64,000 nt of DNA from Leptolinea sp. HRD-7 (GTDB taxonomy: Bacteria; Chloroflexota; Anaerolineae; Anaerolineales; Anaerolineaceae): positions 434,001 to 498,000 of the forward strand of contig AP024710.1 in NCBI GenBank assembly GCA_024363285.1, written 5' to 3'. Each line of letters begins with the position of its first letter. Position 1 is the first letter of the stretch. The translations under genes were made by a program, and so were the position numbers. The notes beneath the pieces are model-generated. The model made no database searches. It had not been told where the DNA came from and worked only from the letters and a program-made list of their open reading frames with translations. Positions 41,685-50,632 of the stretch are shown piece by piece.

Positions 41685-42353
41685 ATGCCAGAATACTCTC
41701 TCAAAAGAAGACAACCTTTTAACCCGCTACCGTATATTGTGCTGGCAGGGATCATCCTGGGAATTGCTTTGGCCAGCAATTTAGCTCTTGCACCCGTCCC
41801 TACCGCAACTCTCCCATCTCCTACTCCCACAGAAAGTTACCCGGCAGCGATCGTACCTTCAACGACAGACACTCCCAGGGTTATCAACATTACTCCTGCA
41901 ATCACAACTTCTGCCGTCGCCCAAACGGGAAAACCCGCACCGGATTTTCGATTGAAAACATTGGATGGTAACGAAATAAAACTGTCGGATCTCCGGGGAA
42001 AGACTGTGTTGATCAATCTGTGGGCCAGTTGGTGCCCACCTTGCCGTTATGAAATGCCAGGAATTCAGGCGGCTTATGAGAAATTCAAGAGCAAAGGATT
42101 GGTTGTATTAGGAATAAATTTCACGGCACAGGATAATTTGCAGGATGTTCGAGATTTCGTGACAGAACTAAAACTTACTTTTCCCATTCTGCTGGATGAG
42201 AGCGGTGATGTCAGTGCTGGGTTATACGGTATGCGCGGACTGCCGACCAGCTATTTTATTGATACACAAGGCATACTCCGGCGAATTCAAGTCGGGGCTA
42301 TGCTGCCCGAAAAAACTGAAGGATTCCTCCTGGAAATCCTCCCTAAATCATAG
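41685..42353 (+). CDS. TlpA/ResA-like thioredoxin-fold thiol-disulphide protein
   Basis: 222 residues. An N-terminal anchor helix (YIVLAGIILGIALASNLALA) and a Pro/Thr-rich linker lead to a redoxin domain: APDFRLKTLDGNEIKLSDLR, then WASWCPPCRYEMP with the CPPC active site near 117-120 and cis-Pro region GLPTSYFID. It faces outward and is likely reduced by the CcdA partner whose convergent gene overlaps its 3' end by 11 bases. Confidence 0.88.
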   Translation: MPEYSLKRRQPFNPLPYIVLAGIILGIALASNLALAPVPTATLPSPTPTESYPAAIVPSTTDTPRVINITPAITTSAVAQTGKPAPDFRLKTLDGNEIKLSDLRGKTVLINLWASWCPPCRYEMPGIQAAYEKFKSKGLVVLGINFTAQDNLQDVRDFVTELKLTFPILLDESGDVSAGLYGMRGLPTSYFIDTQGILRRIQVGAMLPEKTEGFLLEILPKS

Positions 42354-43140
42354 ATTCTTTCACCGGCGAAGGCAGGTCTTTGACTGCCCGTCCGCTCAAA
42401 TATCCCACGTAGGCTGGCACCAATGGTAAAACGCAGGGGGAAAGAAACGACAGAAGACCTGCAAAAACAGCAATGATGTAAGTCGGCGTAACCGCGCCTC
42501 CCAGGGGCAAGTCGATAAAATAACCCCGCTGAAGCGCCCAAATGGCGATGAGAGTCATCCGGTCGAACACCATCAGCAGTCCGACGATGATCAATAGCGA
42601 ACCGCTGACTACCTCGATCCAACGCACGTACCTTCTAAAACGGGCCATGAACCGGATGGCTTTTTCCATCCCAAATCCAATCGCCAGGAAGGGAAGGCCC
42701 AAGCCGAAGGCATAGCCACTGGATAGCACCATAGCCTGGGTCGCGGATTGCTGGCTCATTCCAAGGGTCAGGATAGCTCCAAGCGTTGTCCCGATACAAG
42801 GCGTCCAACCAGCGGCGAAGAAAACACCCATCATCACTGAAGATAGGATTGGGCGGCCCTTTCCAGGGGTCCAGTAAGCACGCGTTTCATAGTTCAACCA
42901 GGGAAGGTTGATGAGTTTTAGCGTGAATAGGCCCAACAAGATCACGATCGCCCCGCCTATTCGCCCCAAAATGGATTTATAGATTCCAAACACCTGGCCG
43001 AGAGCAGTAGCGGCGCCGCCCCAACCAACGATAAATATCACCGAAAAACCAAGCACAAACAGCACAGCGTGGAAGAACGTATTCAAGCGAAGCTGAATCC
43101 CAATAGCTTTGCGATCTTGCGTTGTCTGAGTCGTTTCCAA
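42343..43140 (-). CDS. CcdA-type membrane protein with circularly permuted helix order
   Basis: 265 residues, six or seven helices. Starting at TTG 43140 (TAGGA upstream) the order is: what is normally helix 2 (FFHAVLFVLGFSVIFIVG), helices 3-6 including the AAGWTPCIGT cysteine and WIEVVSGSLLIIVG, and last the helix that opens normal CcdA proteins, AGLLSFLSPCVLPLVPAYV. Both redox cysteines are kept, so it may still pass electrons from cytoplasmic thioredoxin to TlpA-like proteins. Confidence 0.8.
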   Translation of the reverse strand: METTQTTQDRKAIGIQLRLNTFFHAVLFVLGFSVIFIVGWGGAATALGQVFGIYKSILGRIGGAIVILLGLFTLKLINLPWLNYETRAYWTPGKGRPILSSVMMGVFFAAGWTPCIGTTLGAILTLGMSQQSATQAMVLSSGYAFGLGLPFLAIGFGMEKAIRFMARFRRYVRWIEVVSGSLLIIVGLLMVFDRMTLIAIWALQRGYFIDLPLGGAVTPTYIIAVFAGLLSFLSPCVLPLVPAYVGYLSGRAVKDLPSPVKESMI

Positions 43141-43148
43141 ATTGAATC

Positions 43149-43295
43149 CTAGGGGTGATGCAAAAATTGGATCACAAGACTGTATACAATCACAGACGCC
43201 AGACCTAAAATCACCAGGATGGTCCAGATCTTATCGAAAACTTCATGTCGAGGTAGGAGTTGCTTCAAGCTTTTTGAGAAAATGCGGTTTGGCAT
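43149..43295 (-). CDS. Small single-helix membrane protein upstream of ccdA
   Basis: 48 residues (MPNRIFSKSLKQLLPRHEVF...) with one helix (IWTILVILGLASVIVYSLVI). Start ATG 43295 follows AAAAGG; its stop overlaps the ribosome site of the CcdA gene. The TATGAT -10 at 43321-43326 is just upstream, 45 bases from palindrome site 2. A similar small protein precedes cupredoxin and CcdA-like genes at 51802. Confidence 0.6.
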   Translation of the reverse strand: MPNRIFSKSLKQLLPRHEVFDKIWTILVILGLASVIVYSLVIQFLHHP

Positions 43296-43320
43296 AACAG
43301 ACCTTTTCAAGAATATTCTT

Positions 43321-43390
43321 ATCATACGCAATCTAAGTCAATCGAACATGCGTCAAAATGCTGGTGCTTGAACAGGCAGAATGGCCTATT
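43321..43390 (-). promoter_or_regulatory. Cluster palindrome, site 2, with -10
   Basis: AACAGGCAGAATGGCCTATT (43371-43390) between divergent genes. On the minus strand the 19-base site ends exactly 45 bases before TATGAT (43321-43326). The selenoprotein-like gene starts 68 bases to the right and may share the site. Confidence 0.68.
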
Positions 43391-43457
43391 GTGATTTGTC
43401 CCCCCCACTTTTACAATTTCAGCAGAGTTATCTCAACTTCAAAGGAACGAATTTTGA

Positions 43458-43952
43458 ATGTCTAAATCAAGAAGAGGTGTTTCGAAAAGCCGGCAGGTTC
43501 AGCGCCAACAAAATAAGTTGCCGCTGATTATGGCGCTGGCAGGAGCGGCGATCCTGCTCATTGCTTCTTTTTTTGCGTTTCAAAAGAAACCGGCTTCTTT
43601 TACCCCCGAGGTTACTGGCGGCCCCAGTCTGAAGGCGGACAAAGAGAAGGTGGATTTAGGGACTGTCAAATTAGGGCAAACGGTTGAGGTTTCCTTTGAA
43701 ATCAGGAATGTGGGTGACCAGCCTCTCAAATTTTCCAAGGCTCCCTTTATCGAAGTCAAGGAGGGGTGTTGACCTCCCACTCCTGTCATCGGTTCGATGA
43801 CCCTCAAGCCTGGTGAAACGACAACCATATCAATGCAGTTCATGATGCACGGCGATATGGGCGGAAAACACGACTTTCGAGTTCACCTTCCTTCAAATGA
43901 TCCTATTCAAAAGGACATGACCCTTACTGTACTTTCCAATTGGATCCCCTAA
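43458..43952 (+). CDS. DUF1573-like membrane-anchored protein, probable selenoprotein (UGA at codon 105)
   Basis: 164 residues if TGA 43770-43772 is read as selenocysteine. Basic N-terminus, one helix (LIMALAGAAILLIASFFAF), then a DUF1573-like beta domain: LGTVKLGQTVEVSFEIRNVG, EVKEGC, the UGA, PPTPVIGSMTLKPGETTTIS, HDFRVHLPSNDP, ending SNWIP. The frame stays open and domain-like for 59 codons after the UGA. A hairpin fits the bacterial SECIS rules. A Cys-to-stop mutation is the alternative. The Cys-Sec pair would suit redox or copper work. Confidence 0.7.
43770..43801 (+). promoter_or_regulatory. Candidate bacterial SECIS element
   Basis: UGA (43770-43772), then 12 bases, stem GTCATC/GATGAC (43785-43790, 43796-43801) with loop GGTTC. 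The loop starts 18 bases after the UGA and begins with G, within the limits known for bacterial SECIS hairpins. Confidence 0.6.
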
Positions 43953-44018
43953 CTGTTCCGGATTGTTTTGGACTGATGTGGATCTTCTACCTTTACTCTC
44001 AGTTTTCAGGAGTCTTAT

Positions 44019-44603
44019 ATGTCAAATAAAGTTCCAAGTACAACAGAGGTTTTCGCTGATCCTCCATTTGCGCAAAGCTTGTTCAACAGCCCAAAATGGG
44101 CCTGGTTATGGGTAATAGCGCGCATTTATGTGGGTTATGCCTGGTTGACCTCGGGAATTGGCAAGCTCTCGAATCCCGCCTGGACCCAAACGGGCGAAGC
44201 ATTGAAAGGTTTCTGGGAGAGAGCGGTGGCCATCCCTGATGCGCCAGCCCGTCCATTAATTGCTTTTGACTGGTATCGCGGATTCTTGCAGTCCATGATT
44301 GATGCCGGGGCTTACACATGGTTCTCAAAAATAATTTATATTGGGGAAATCCTGATCGGGGTGGCGCTGATCCTGGGCTTGTTTACCGGTATCGCGGCTT
44401 TCTTCGGCGGTTTCATGAATTGGAATTTCATGATGGCCGGGTCAGCCAGTACCAATCCGGTTTTGTTCACTCTGTCCATCCTGCTTGTGCTCGCGTGGAA
44501 AACAGCTGGGTGGTGGGGATTAGACCGCTTCTTATTGCCGGCTTTAGGGACGCCGTGGCAACCAGGAAAGGCATTTGGACAGAAGCCTCCCGAAAAAAGT
44601 TAA
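44019..44603 (+). CDS. DoxX-family membrane protein
   Basis: 194 residues with four helices: VIARIYVGYAWLTSGIGKL, IIYIGEILIGVALILGLFTG, GGFMNWNFMMAGSASTNPV, and LFTLSILLVLAWKTAGWWGLD. The pattern, including the basic DRF near the end, is DoxX/TQO-type. Such proteins are linked to quinone or thiosulphate electron transfer in some species; substrate here unknown. It lies 66 bases after the selenoprotein-like gene. Confidence 0.82.
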   Translation: MSNKVPSTTEVFADPPFAQSLFNSPKWAWLWVIARIYVGYAWLTSGIGKLSNPAWTQTGEALKGFWERAVAIPDAPARPLIAFDWYRGFLQSMIDAGAYTWFSKIIYIGEILIGVALILGLFTGIAAFFGGFMNWNFMMAGSASTNPVLFTLSILLVLAWKTAGWWGLDRFLLPALGTPWQPGKAFGQKPPEKS

Positions 44604-44650
44604 GCGGCGTTACAGAACAGCTTTAGGAAAACCAATCGCTTTATTCCGAG

Positions 44651-44706
44651 ATGGTCACAGGGTTCCGCGAAACATTTTCTTGAGAACCTTGTGGCCATTT
44701 TTTATT
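44651..44706 (+). terminator. Rho-independent terminator after doxX
   Basis: ATGGTCACAGGGTTC (44651-44665) pairs with GAACCTTGTGGCCAT (44684-44698), two G-U pairs, then TTTTTTATT. Confidence 0.88.
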
Positions 44707-44733
44707 TAATAAATCCGGCTTAAAAAACTCATC

Positions 44734-44803
44734 AATAGGCAATATTACCTATCCTACTCCAAGCGATATCGCCCTCTGCGCTTTCGAATTACATCTTTAT
44801 ACT
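44734..44803 (+). promoter_or_regulatory. Cluster palindrome, site 3, with -10
   Basis: AATAGGCAATATTACCTAT (44734-44752), 45 bases, TATACT (44798-44803). No -35 box. It controls the CYCXC-cupredoxin operon. Confidence 0.75.
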
Positions 44804-44843
44804 AGGCATAGATCCTTACCTATATCATGCAATAAGGTGCTTA

Positions 44844-45323
44844 ATGATGATTAAACCGCTTTCTACTAACGTTCGTAATTTCCGCTGGTTTATTTTCCTG
44901 GTGGCCTTGCTCCCGATCGTTTCTCTTTTGTCTGGTTGCAGCGCCAGCAGTTCAACCGCAGATCAAGATTTGAATATGGCTCCCATGTCGGATATGCCGG
45001 TTGATGTCCAAAAGGCAGCGGTGTCTGTGCAAGAGGCCTATCAATTCGCGGTTGCGAATCCGGATGCATTACAGAATGTTCCCTGCTACTGCGGCTGTGG
45101 CGCGGCTGGACATACTTCGAATTATTCCTGTTATGTCAAGGAAGTGAAATCTTCGGGCGAAGTCGTTTTTGATCAGCACGCGCTGGGCTGCTCTATCTGT
45201 GTGGATATCGCTCAAGACGTGATGAAAATGACCCGAGATGGAAAAACGCCCAAAGAAATACGGGCGGCAATCGATCAGACCTATTCACAATATGGCCCAT
45301 CCAATATGCCGCCAGCCCAATAA
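44844..45323 (+). CDS. CYCXC-family lipoprotein
   Basis: 159 residues. Signal peptide with lipobox LSGC, then a helical domain with VPCYCGCGAAGHTSNYSC and LGCSICVDIAQD. The CYCGCG cluster names the family and suggests metal (copper) binding outside the membrane. Its stop overlaps the next start as TAATG, so it is translated with the cupredoxin. Confidence 0.83.
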   Translation: MMIKPLSTNVRNFRWFIFLVALLPIVSLLSGCSASSSTADQDLNMAPMSDMPVDVQKAAVSVQEAYQFAVANPDALQNVPCYCGCGAAGHTSNYSCYVKEVKSSGEVVFDQHALGCSICVDIAQDVMKMTRDGKTPKEIRAAIDQTYSQYGPSNMPPAQ

Positions 45324-45820
45324 TGCCGATGGAATCGCTGCCATACAAGACTACCCCCACAAACTGGAAGAGATGGGCCTGGGTAATCCCTTACGCCGGT
45401 CTGGCCTTGCTGATCCTCTTTATTCCACTGCCATTGCCGTTTCATGCACCGCAGGACAGGTTGCTTCGCATCGAGGCCAGCAGTTTTCAATTCACGCCAG
45501 GCGAAATCCAGATCAATCCCGGAGACCGGGTGACCATCGAGCTTGTTTCAACCGACGTGGTGCACGGGTTTTCGCTGGACGCTTATGGATTTGAATTAAA
45601 AGCAGACCCTGGGCAAACTGCGACAGGAACCTTCATCGCGGATCAGGCTGGGGTTTTCCGTTTTCGTTGTTCGGTGGCCTGCGGCAACCTGCATCCCTTT
45701 ATGATTGGTAAGCTGCAAATAGGCCCCAACCTCCTTTTCTTTCGAGGCATAGCTTTGGGGTTGCTGGCAATCTCGGCAGCGCTCATTTCTGTCCGGAATG
45801 TTTCCAGGGGGACGACATGA
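45323..45820 (+). CDS. CuA-type cupredoxin (cytochrome oxidase subunit II-like), membrane-anchored
   Basis: 165 residues. Helix near 18-36, COX2-like domain with STDVVHGFSL and CSVACGNLHPFM holding the CuA ligands (His, two Cys, His, Met), and a C-terminal helix (LLFFRGIALGLLAISAALIS). No COX1 gene is present, so it is not a terminal oxidase; it may pass electrons within this cluster. Overlaps the ferredoxin-type gene by four bases. Confidence 0.83.
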   Translation: MPMESLPYKTTPTNWKRWAWVIPYAGLALLILFIPLPLPFHAPQDRLLRIEASSFQFTPGEIQINPGDRVTIELVSTDVVHGFSLDAYGFELKADPGQTATGTFIADQAGVFRFRCSVACGNLHPFMIGKLQIGPNLLFFRGIALGLLAISAALISVRNVSRGTT

Positions 45821-47145
45821 CACGTCTGGACCTGACCCGTTCCCCCCGTGCGCTGGCGCTGCTGCGCAGCCGTTGGCCGCAGTTCTTGCTGCGTGCCATC
45901 ACGCTAGCGGGTTTCATTTTTACGATTCTCGCCGGTCTGATGGGCTCGGTGGTGGGCAGCCACAATTTTGCCATTATCTTTGTTTGGATCGCCTGGTGGA
46001 CGGCCCTGAAACTGGCCTTCATCCCCTTTGGCGGGCGTTCCTGGTGCAGCATCTGTCCCATTCCCATGCCCGGCGAATGGTTGCAAAACGGCGGGATCTT
46101 GCAACCTCGCGGCAGCATGGGCATCGGACTCGGCAAACGCTGGCCAAAGGTCCTCAGGGGAACCTGGATACAGGCCGGTGGTTTCTTGCTGATTGGATTG
46201 TTCGGCGCATTGACGCTGACCTCGGCAAAAATCACAGCGATTGTTTTACTATTCATTTTGGTTCTGGCGCTGGCCCTCAGCCTGGTTTTTGAGCGCCGTT
46301 CCTTTTGCAATTACCTGTGCCCGATCGGTGGGTTTTCCGGACTGTATGCGCAGGCTGGGCCGGTAGAGCTGCGTGTAAAGGACACGGATATCTGCGCTGC
46401 TCACATTGAAAAGACCTGCTACACTGCCTGTCCGTGGGGGCAGTACCCGCTGGCTTTGAAATCCAGCGCCAACTGTGGGCTGTGCATGGAATGCCTGCGC
46501 GTTTGCCCGTCGGAGAATATCGCGGTCAACCTGCGCCCATGGGGCAGTGACCTGGGTCCGAAAACGAAACACCGTATAGATGAAGCCTTTCTCGGACTGG
46601 TCATGCTGGCCTCCGCGCTGGTCGACTCTGCGATTTTCTTGGGGCCCTGGGGGCAGCTGAAATCGGCTGCTTACAACATCGGCAGCCCGGACTGGTTTCT
46701 CTTTGCAGGGGCCTTTCTCATCACCGCACTTGGCATCCTACCGGGTCTCTATGTAGGCGCAACATGGGCAGCTAACCGGTTTGGTTCTACGAACGCTTCT
46801 TTGCGAAAATCCCTGGCCCATTACAGCCAGGTGCTCGTCCCGCTTGGATTGATGGTGTGGATTGCTTTTACCATCTCGTTTGCCTTCGTCAAATTCGGCT
46901 ATGTACTTCCGGTGGTTACAGATCCCCTGGGTTGGGGCTGGAATTTGCTTGGTCTTACCAAATCAGCTGGGGTCGGAGAAACCACTTCCTTCAGCCTGGT
47001 TTTACAGGTAGCTATGCTGACGGTTGGACTTTTCTGGTCCAGTCGAGTCGCGCTCCGCATCAGTGAAACCATTCGTCAGGCTGCACCATTGATAGCCTTT
47101 TCAAGTTTATTCACAATGGCCATGCTCTGGCTGCTGGTAGGTTAA
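45817..47145 (+). CDS. NapH/NosR-like polyferredoxin membrane protein
   Basis: 442 residues with about eight helices and two types of cysteine cluster: CSICPIPMPG in a loop, FCNYLCPIGG, CYTACPWGQYP and CGLCMECLRVCPSE, the last giving a 4Fe-4S ferredoxin site. Related proteins pass electrons from quinols to periplasmic reductases. Flanked by CuA proteins, it may be the membrane electron entry point. Confidence 0.85.
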   Translation: MTRLDLTRSPRALALLRSRWPQFLLRAITLAGFIFTILAGLMGSVVGSHNFAIIFVWIAWWTALKLAFIPFGGRSWCSICPIPMPGEWLQNGGILQPRGSMGIGLGKRWPKVLRGTWIQAGGFLLIGLFGALTLTSAKITAIVLLFILVLALALSLVFERRSFCNYLCPIGGFSGLYAQAGPVELRVKDTDICAAHIEKTCYTACPWGQYPLALKSSANCGLCMECLRVCPSENIAVNLRPWGSDLGPKTKHRIDEAFLGLVMLASALVDSAIFLGPWGQLKSAAYNIGSPDWFLFAGAFLITALGILPGLYVGATWAANRFGSTNASLRKSLAHYSQVLVPLGLMVWIAFTISFAFVKFGYVLPVVTDPLGWGWNLLGLTKSAGVGETTSFSLVLQVAMLTVGLFWSSRVALRISETIRQAAPLIAFSSLFTMAMLWLLVG

Positions 47146-47150
47146 ATCCG

Positions 47151-48140
47151 ATGAAAAAAGAAAGAATCGCTCGGTGGATCGTCATAATTCTCGTACTTAC
47201 CGCGATCGGTGTTCCATTAGGCAGCTGGTGGCTGTCTAGAGCTCAGGGAACGCAAATCGAGATTCATGCCCGTATGCCAGAGAACGGTGGCTGGAGTATC
47301 GATACCATACAGGCGAAGGTTGGACAGCCAATTCATTTGCGTCTTACCAGCGATGATGTGGTGCATGGATTTGCTTTAGGCAAGTCAGATATGGAATCCT
47401 GGCTAAGTATCTTCCCTGGAGAATACGTGGAAACTACCCTGGTTTTCGAGCATCCGGGAAAATATATATTTTATTGTACTCGTTGGTGTGGGCTCAATCA
47501 TTGGCGAATGCATGGAGAAATTATCGTTACTGGAGAAGGTGATCCAATCCCGGGTGATTCACTCCCCCTATTCCTACAGTACAACATTGATATTGATGCA
47601 CCTCATTATGCAGAAAATATTCCCAGCAGTCCTCCATCCGTAGAAAGAGGGTCACGATTTTCAGATAGATTGCCAAATTATGCTATAGATAAGCAAACTT
47701 ACTTTTTAACAAGTCCAGAAGGTCTATGGCTAAAACTTCGTTCTGAGCCTTCTTTATCAGATCTCAGTGATATGGATATATGGGATATTGTGCGCTGGAT
47801 TTGGGATCGACAAAATTCATCGAATTCACAGAGTCTTGGTTTTAAATTATTCATGGCATTAGCGTCTGCCGCCCATGGCGAGTCTGGGAGGGGAGATGGA
47901 GTCATGGCGAGAGGATTACCTGTTATGGATCATTCAAATATGGGAAGTGGCTTGGTTCGCCCTCCTGATTTTACAGATCCTCACGTGCTACTCAGCGCAA
48001 GCCCAGCCATTCTAGAAGGAAAAATTATTCGAGGGGGAATGGGTACGGGGATGCCTTCGTGGGGATCGATCCTCTCTAGGGATCAGATTCATTCCATTAT
48101 CGACTATTTATACACGATTGCATGGGAGTCTATAAAATAG
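47151..48140 (+). CDS. CuA cupredoxin fused to a cytochrome-c-like domain that lacks heme cysteines
   Basis: 329 residues: N-terminal helix, COX2-type domain with DDVVHGFAL and CTRWCGLNHWRMH (CuA ligands), a linker, and a class I cytochrome-c-like domain from about 235. There the usual CxxCH is ASAAH, while the distal GTGMPSW keeps the Met ligand. So covalent heme attachment is lost. The second half is also richer in A+T than the first. Confidence 0.8.
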   Translation: MKKERIARWIVIILVLTAIGVPLGSWWLSRAQGTQIEIHARMPENGGWSIDTIQAKVGQPIHLRLTSDDVVHGFALGKSDMESWLSIFPGEYVETTLVFEHPGKYIFYCTRWCGLNHWRMHGEIIVTGEGDPIPGDSLPLFLQYNIDIDAPHYAENIPSSPPSVERGSRFSDRLPNYAIDKQTYFLTSPEGLWLKLRSEPSLSDLSDMDIWDIVRWIWDRQNSSNSQSLGFKLFMALASAAHGESGRGDGVMARGLPVMDHSNMGSGLVRPPDFTDPHVLLSASPAILEGKIIRGGMGTGMPSWGSILSRDQIHSIIDYLYTIAWESIK

Positions 48141-48192
48141 ACCTGTTCATGGAAACTGGATATTTTTTCACCAAATCGTTATAATAAAGTTT

Positions 48193-48873
48193 ATGGAATT
48201 AGAAAACAACAATCAAGTAATCCATGTTTTATTAGCCGATGATCACGTTGTCGTTCGAGCAGGTATACGCCAATTTTTAGAGCAAGCCCAAGATATACAG
48301 GTTGTAGCAGAAGCCTCCAATGGACAGGAAGCCTGCGAACTACTTAAGCAATTTAATCCCGATGTAGCTGTTCTGGATATCCAGATGCCGAAGATGAGCG
48401 GGATCGAAGTGACTCGCTGGGTTCGATCCAATCGCATGCCTGTCGGTATTTTGGTTTTAACCGCTTACGACGATGATCCCTATGTTCAGGCGGTGCTGCG
48501 AGCTGGGGCGAATGGTTATGTGCTAAAGACCGCTGATCCACGTGAGATCATCCAGGGCATTCGCGACGTGTTCCACGGTAAATCCGTGCTGGATGCTGCC
48601 CTGGCTCAAAAGCTAATCGCGAAACTTGCCCGGCAGGAAGATTCAGCGCCTGTTGAATCTCTAACTGATCGGGAATTACAAGTATTAACATTTACAGCTA
48701 GAGGATATACCAATAAAGCGATCGCTATTCAACTAAGTATTAGCGATCGCACAGTACAGAACCATCTGGCGAATGTTTTCCAGAAACTGAATTCTGAAAG
48801 TCGTACGGAAGCAGTCATGCGTGCGGTTTCCCTTGGATTGATCTCGGCAAGTATTGCTGAGGAAAAATCGTAA
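48193..48873 (+). CDS. NarL/FixJ-family response regulator
   Basis: 226 residues: receiver (VLLADDHVVVRAGIRQFLE, DVAVLDIQMPK with the phospho-Asp, NGYVLKT) and LuxR-type helix-turn-helix (LTDRELQVLTFTARGYTNKA, ISDRTVQNHLANVFQKL). The sensor kinase lies 31 bases downstream. It is a close paralogue of the regulator at 58268. Both are candidate binders of the repeated palindrome. Confidence 0.94.
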   Translation: MELENNNQVIHVLLADDHVVVRAGIRQFLEQAQDIQVVAEASNGQEACELLKQFNPDVAVLDIQMPKMSGIEVTRWVRSNRMPVGILVLTAYDDDPYVQAVLRAGANGYVLKTADPREIIQGIRDVFHGKSVLDAALAQKLIAKLARQEDSAPVESLTDRELQVLTFTARGYTNKAIAIQLSISDRTVQNHLANVFQKLNSESRTEAVMRAVSLGLISASIAEEKS

Positions 48874-48904
48874 TTGAAGGGTTCTGAGTAGAAGAAGGTA
48901 CTGT

Positions 48905-50632
48905 TTGTCCGTGCATGATCACCCTGCCGTGAAAAAATCGAATTGGAGGGGGTTTACCCTCCAATTATTTTTGATTACCATACTGCCATTGACCTTTTTA
49001 CTTCTGGTTGTGGCCTTCGGTAGCCAGGCTCTTCATCACGAAGCCATGCGCAGCCTGGTGGGAGATCGCGACCTAAGAACAGTCCGTGCAGCCTCCTCAT
49101 CTATCGAACGGGAATTAATTCATCTGATCGGCACCATTCAAGTGATCGCCCGGCAAATGGGAGACCAGCCCGATTTTTCCTCTATCCGCCTCACGCCTGT
49201 CGAAATCGCTTCTACCTTCGAGGGGGGGATCGCGCTTTATACCCAAAATGGAGACTTGATTCGCGCCTCAACGACCGGAATGGATTGGGCGGCCATCCCA
49301 GCCATGTTTCCCGATCCATTCATGACACCTGCCCCAAACGATTCAATGCCGGTTTTTTCGAACCTGATTACACCGCCAGGAACGACCCAATCGTATATTT
49401 TTCTTGCCACGCAAACAGAATCGGGTATTCTGCTTCTTGGGGCGTTTTCTCCTAAAAGGCTGATCGAAATAACGGTTGGCGATCTGGCAAATTTTGGTCA
49501 AATCACCATCCTGGTCATCAGTCCAAAGGAAACGAAAGGGGATTTCGACGTCCTCTACCGCGCCGGCCCCACGAAAATGGATGAGTACGTTCAATCGCAT
49601 CCAGGGATCAACGAGGCATTGAATGGCGAAAGCGGGATCAATTATTATCAAGGCAGCGAGGGTGAGCATGTCGTCGCCTTCACTTCCATTCATCCAGTAA
49701 GATGGGGACTGGTGATTGAAGAAGCCTGGGAAGACATCGCCAGCCCTTACTTAATCAGCACCCAGTCGGCTCCTTTGGTCCTGGCACCGGTTTTCATACT
49801 GGCGATTTTCACGATCTGGTTTGGGGCGCGAAGGATTGTGACCCCGTTACAGAAATTAGAGAAACAGGCCGCTGGCCTTGCCAGGGGGGACTTCGATGTC
49901 ATTCGGCAGCAAGTGGGTGGAATCGAAGAAATTCGTAATTTGCAGTTTGAATTGATCGATATGGCCGAAAAATTAAAGGCTGCCCAACAGAGCCTGCGTA
50001 GTTACATCGGCGCGATCACAGCTGGAGTGGAAAACGAAAGACGCAGCCTGGCACGCGAACTGCATGATGACACCATCCAGGCGTTGATTGCACTCAACCA
50101 GCGCATTCAATTAATATCGATTCATTCCCCTGAGGCCCAAAAAAGTTCTCTGAGTGAACTACGATCCTTGGTCCAGCAAGCTATGACCAACCTTCGCCGC
50201 ATGATCCGCGGTCTGCGCCCGATCTATCTCGAAGACCTAGGCGTGGTCGCCTCATTGGAAATGCTGGTTCAGGAAATGGGACAAACCGCCAACATCCCAA
50301 TTGCCTATAAAGTAAGGGGGCAAGAACGCGTTATGGATGCACAAAAGGCGATGTCAGTGTATCGCATTGTCCAGGAGTCGCTCAATAATGTGATCCGCCA
50401 TGCCGAGGCCAAACACGCCTGGGTGGAACTGGATTTCACTGATTCGGAAATCTTTGTTCAGATACGAGATGATGGAAAAGGATTCATTGTTCCGGCCAGT
50501 TCAGCTGAATTTCCAGAAAAGGGACATTTCGGTTTATTGGGTCTGCAAGAACGGGCCGAAATAATCAATGCCGAGCTAAAAATCCTCTCTGCACCAGGTC
50601 AGGGTACGATTATCACATTACAAGTAAAGTAG
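48905..50632 (+). CDS. NarX/LiaS-type sensor histidine kinase
   Basis: 575 residues from TTG 48905 (GAAGG upstream). Helix near 18-40, a large outer sensor domain (about 41-285), helix near 292-312, HAMP (IVTPLQKLEKQAAGLARGDF), HisKA_3 with RRSLARELHDDTIQAL (His about 386) and HATPase_c with IRDDGKGF. Partner of the NarL-type regulator. The sensor domain resembles Cache-type folds; ligand unknown. Confidence 0.9.
   Translation: MSVHDHPAVKKSNWRGFTLQLFLITILPLTFLLLVVAFGSQALHHEAMRSLVGDRDLRTVRAASSSIERELIHLIGTIQVIARQMGDQPDFSSIRLTPVEIASTFEGGIALYTQNGDLIRASTTGMDWAAIPAMFPDPFMTPAPNDSMPVFSNLITPPGTTQSYIFLATQTESGILLLGAFSPKRLIEITVGDLANFGQITILVISPKETKGDFDVLYRAGPTKMDEYVQSHPGINEALNGESGINYYQGSEGEHVVAFTSIHPVRWGLVIEEAWEDIASPYLISTQSAPLVLAPVFILAIFTIWFGARRIVTPLQKLEKQAAGLARGDFDVIRQQVGGIEEIRNLQFELIDMAEKLKAAQQSLRSYIGAITAGVENERRSLARELHDDTIQALIALNQRIQLISIHSPEAQKSSLSELRSLVQQAMTNLRRMIRGLRPIYLEDLGVVASLEMLVQEMGQTANIPIAYKVRGQERVMDAQKAMSVYRIVQESLNNVIRHAEAKHAWVELDFTDSEIFVQIRDDGKGFIVPASSAEFPEKGHFGLLGLQERAEIINAELKILSAPGQGTIITLQVK

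Noticed and set aside
43458..43772. DUF1573-like gene as a simple 104-codon truncated protein
   Set aside because: The frame beyond the UGA stays open with matching domain sequence and a SECIS-like hairpin; still possible if no selenocysteine machinery exists.
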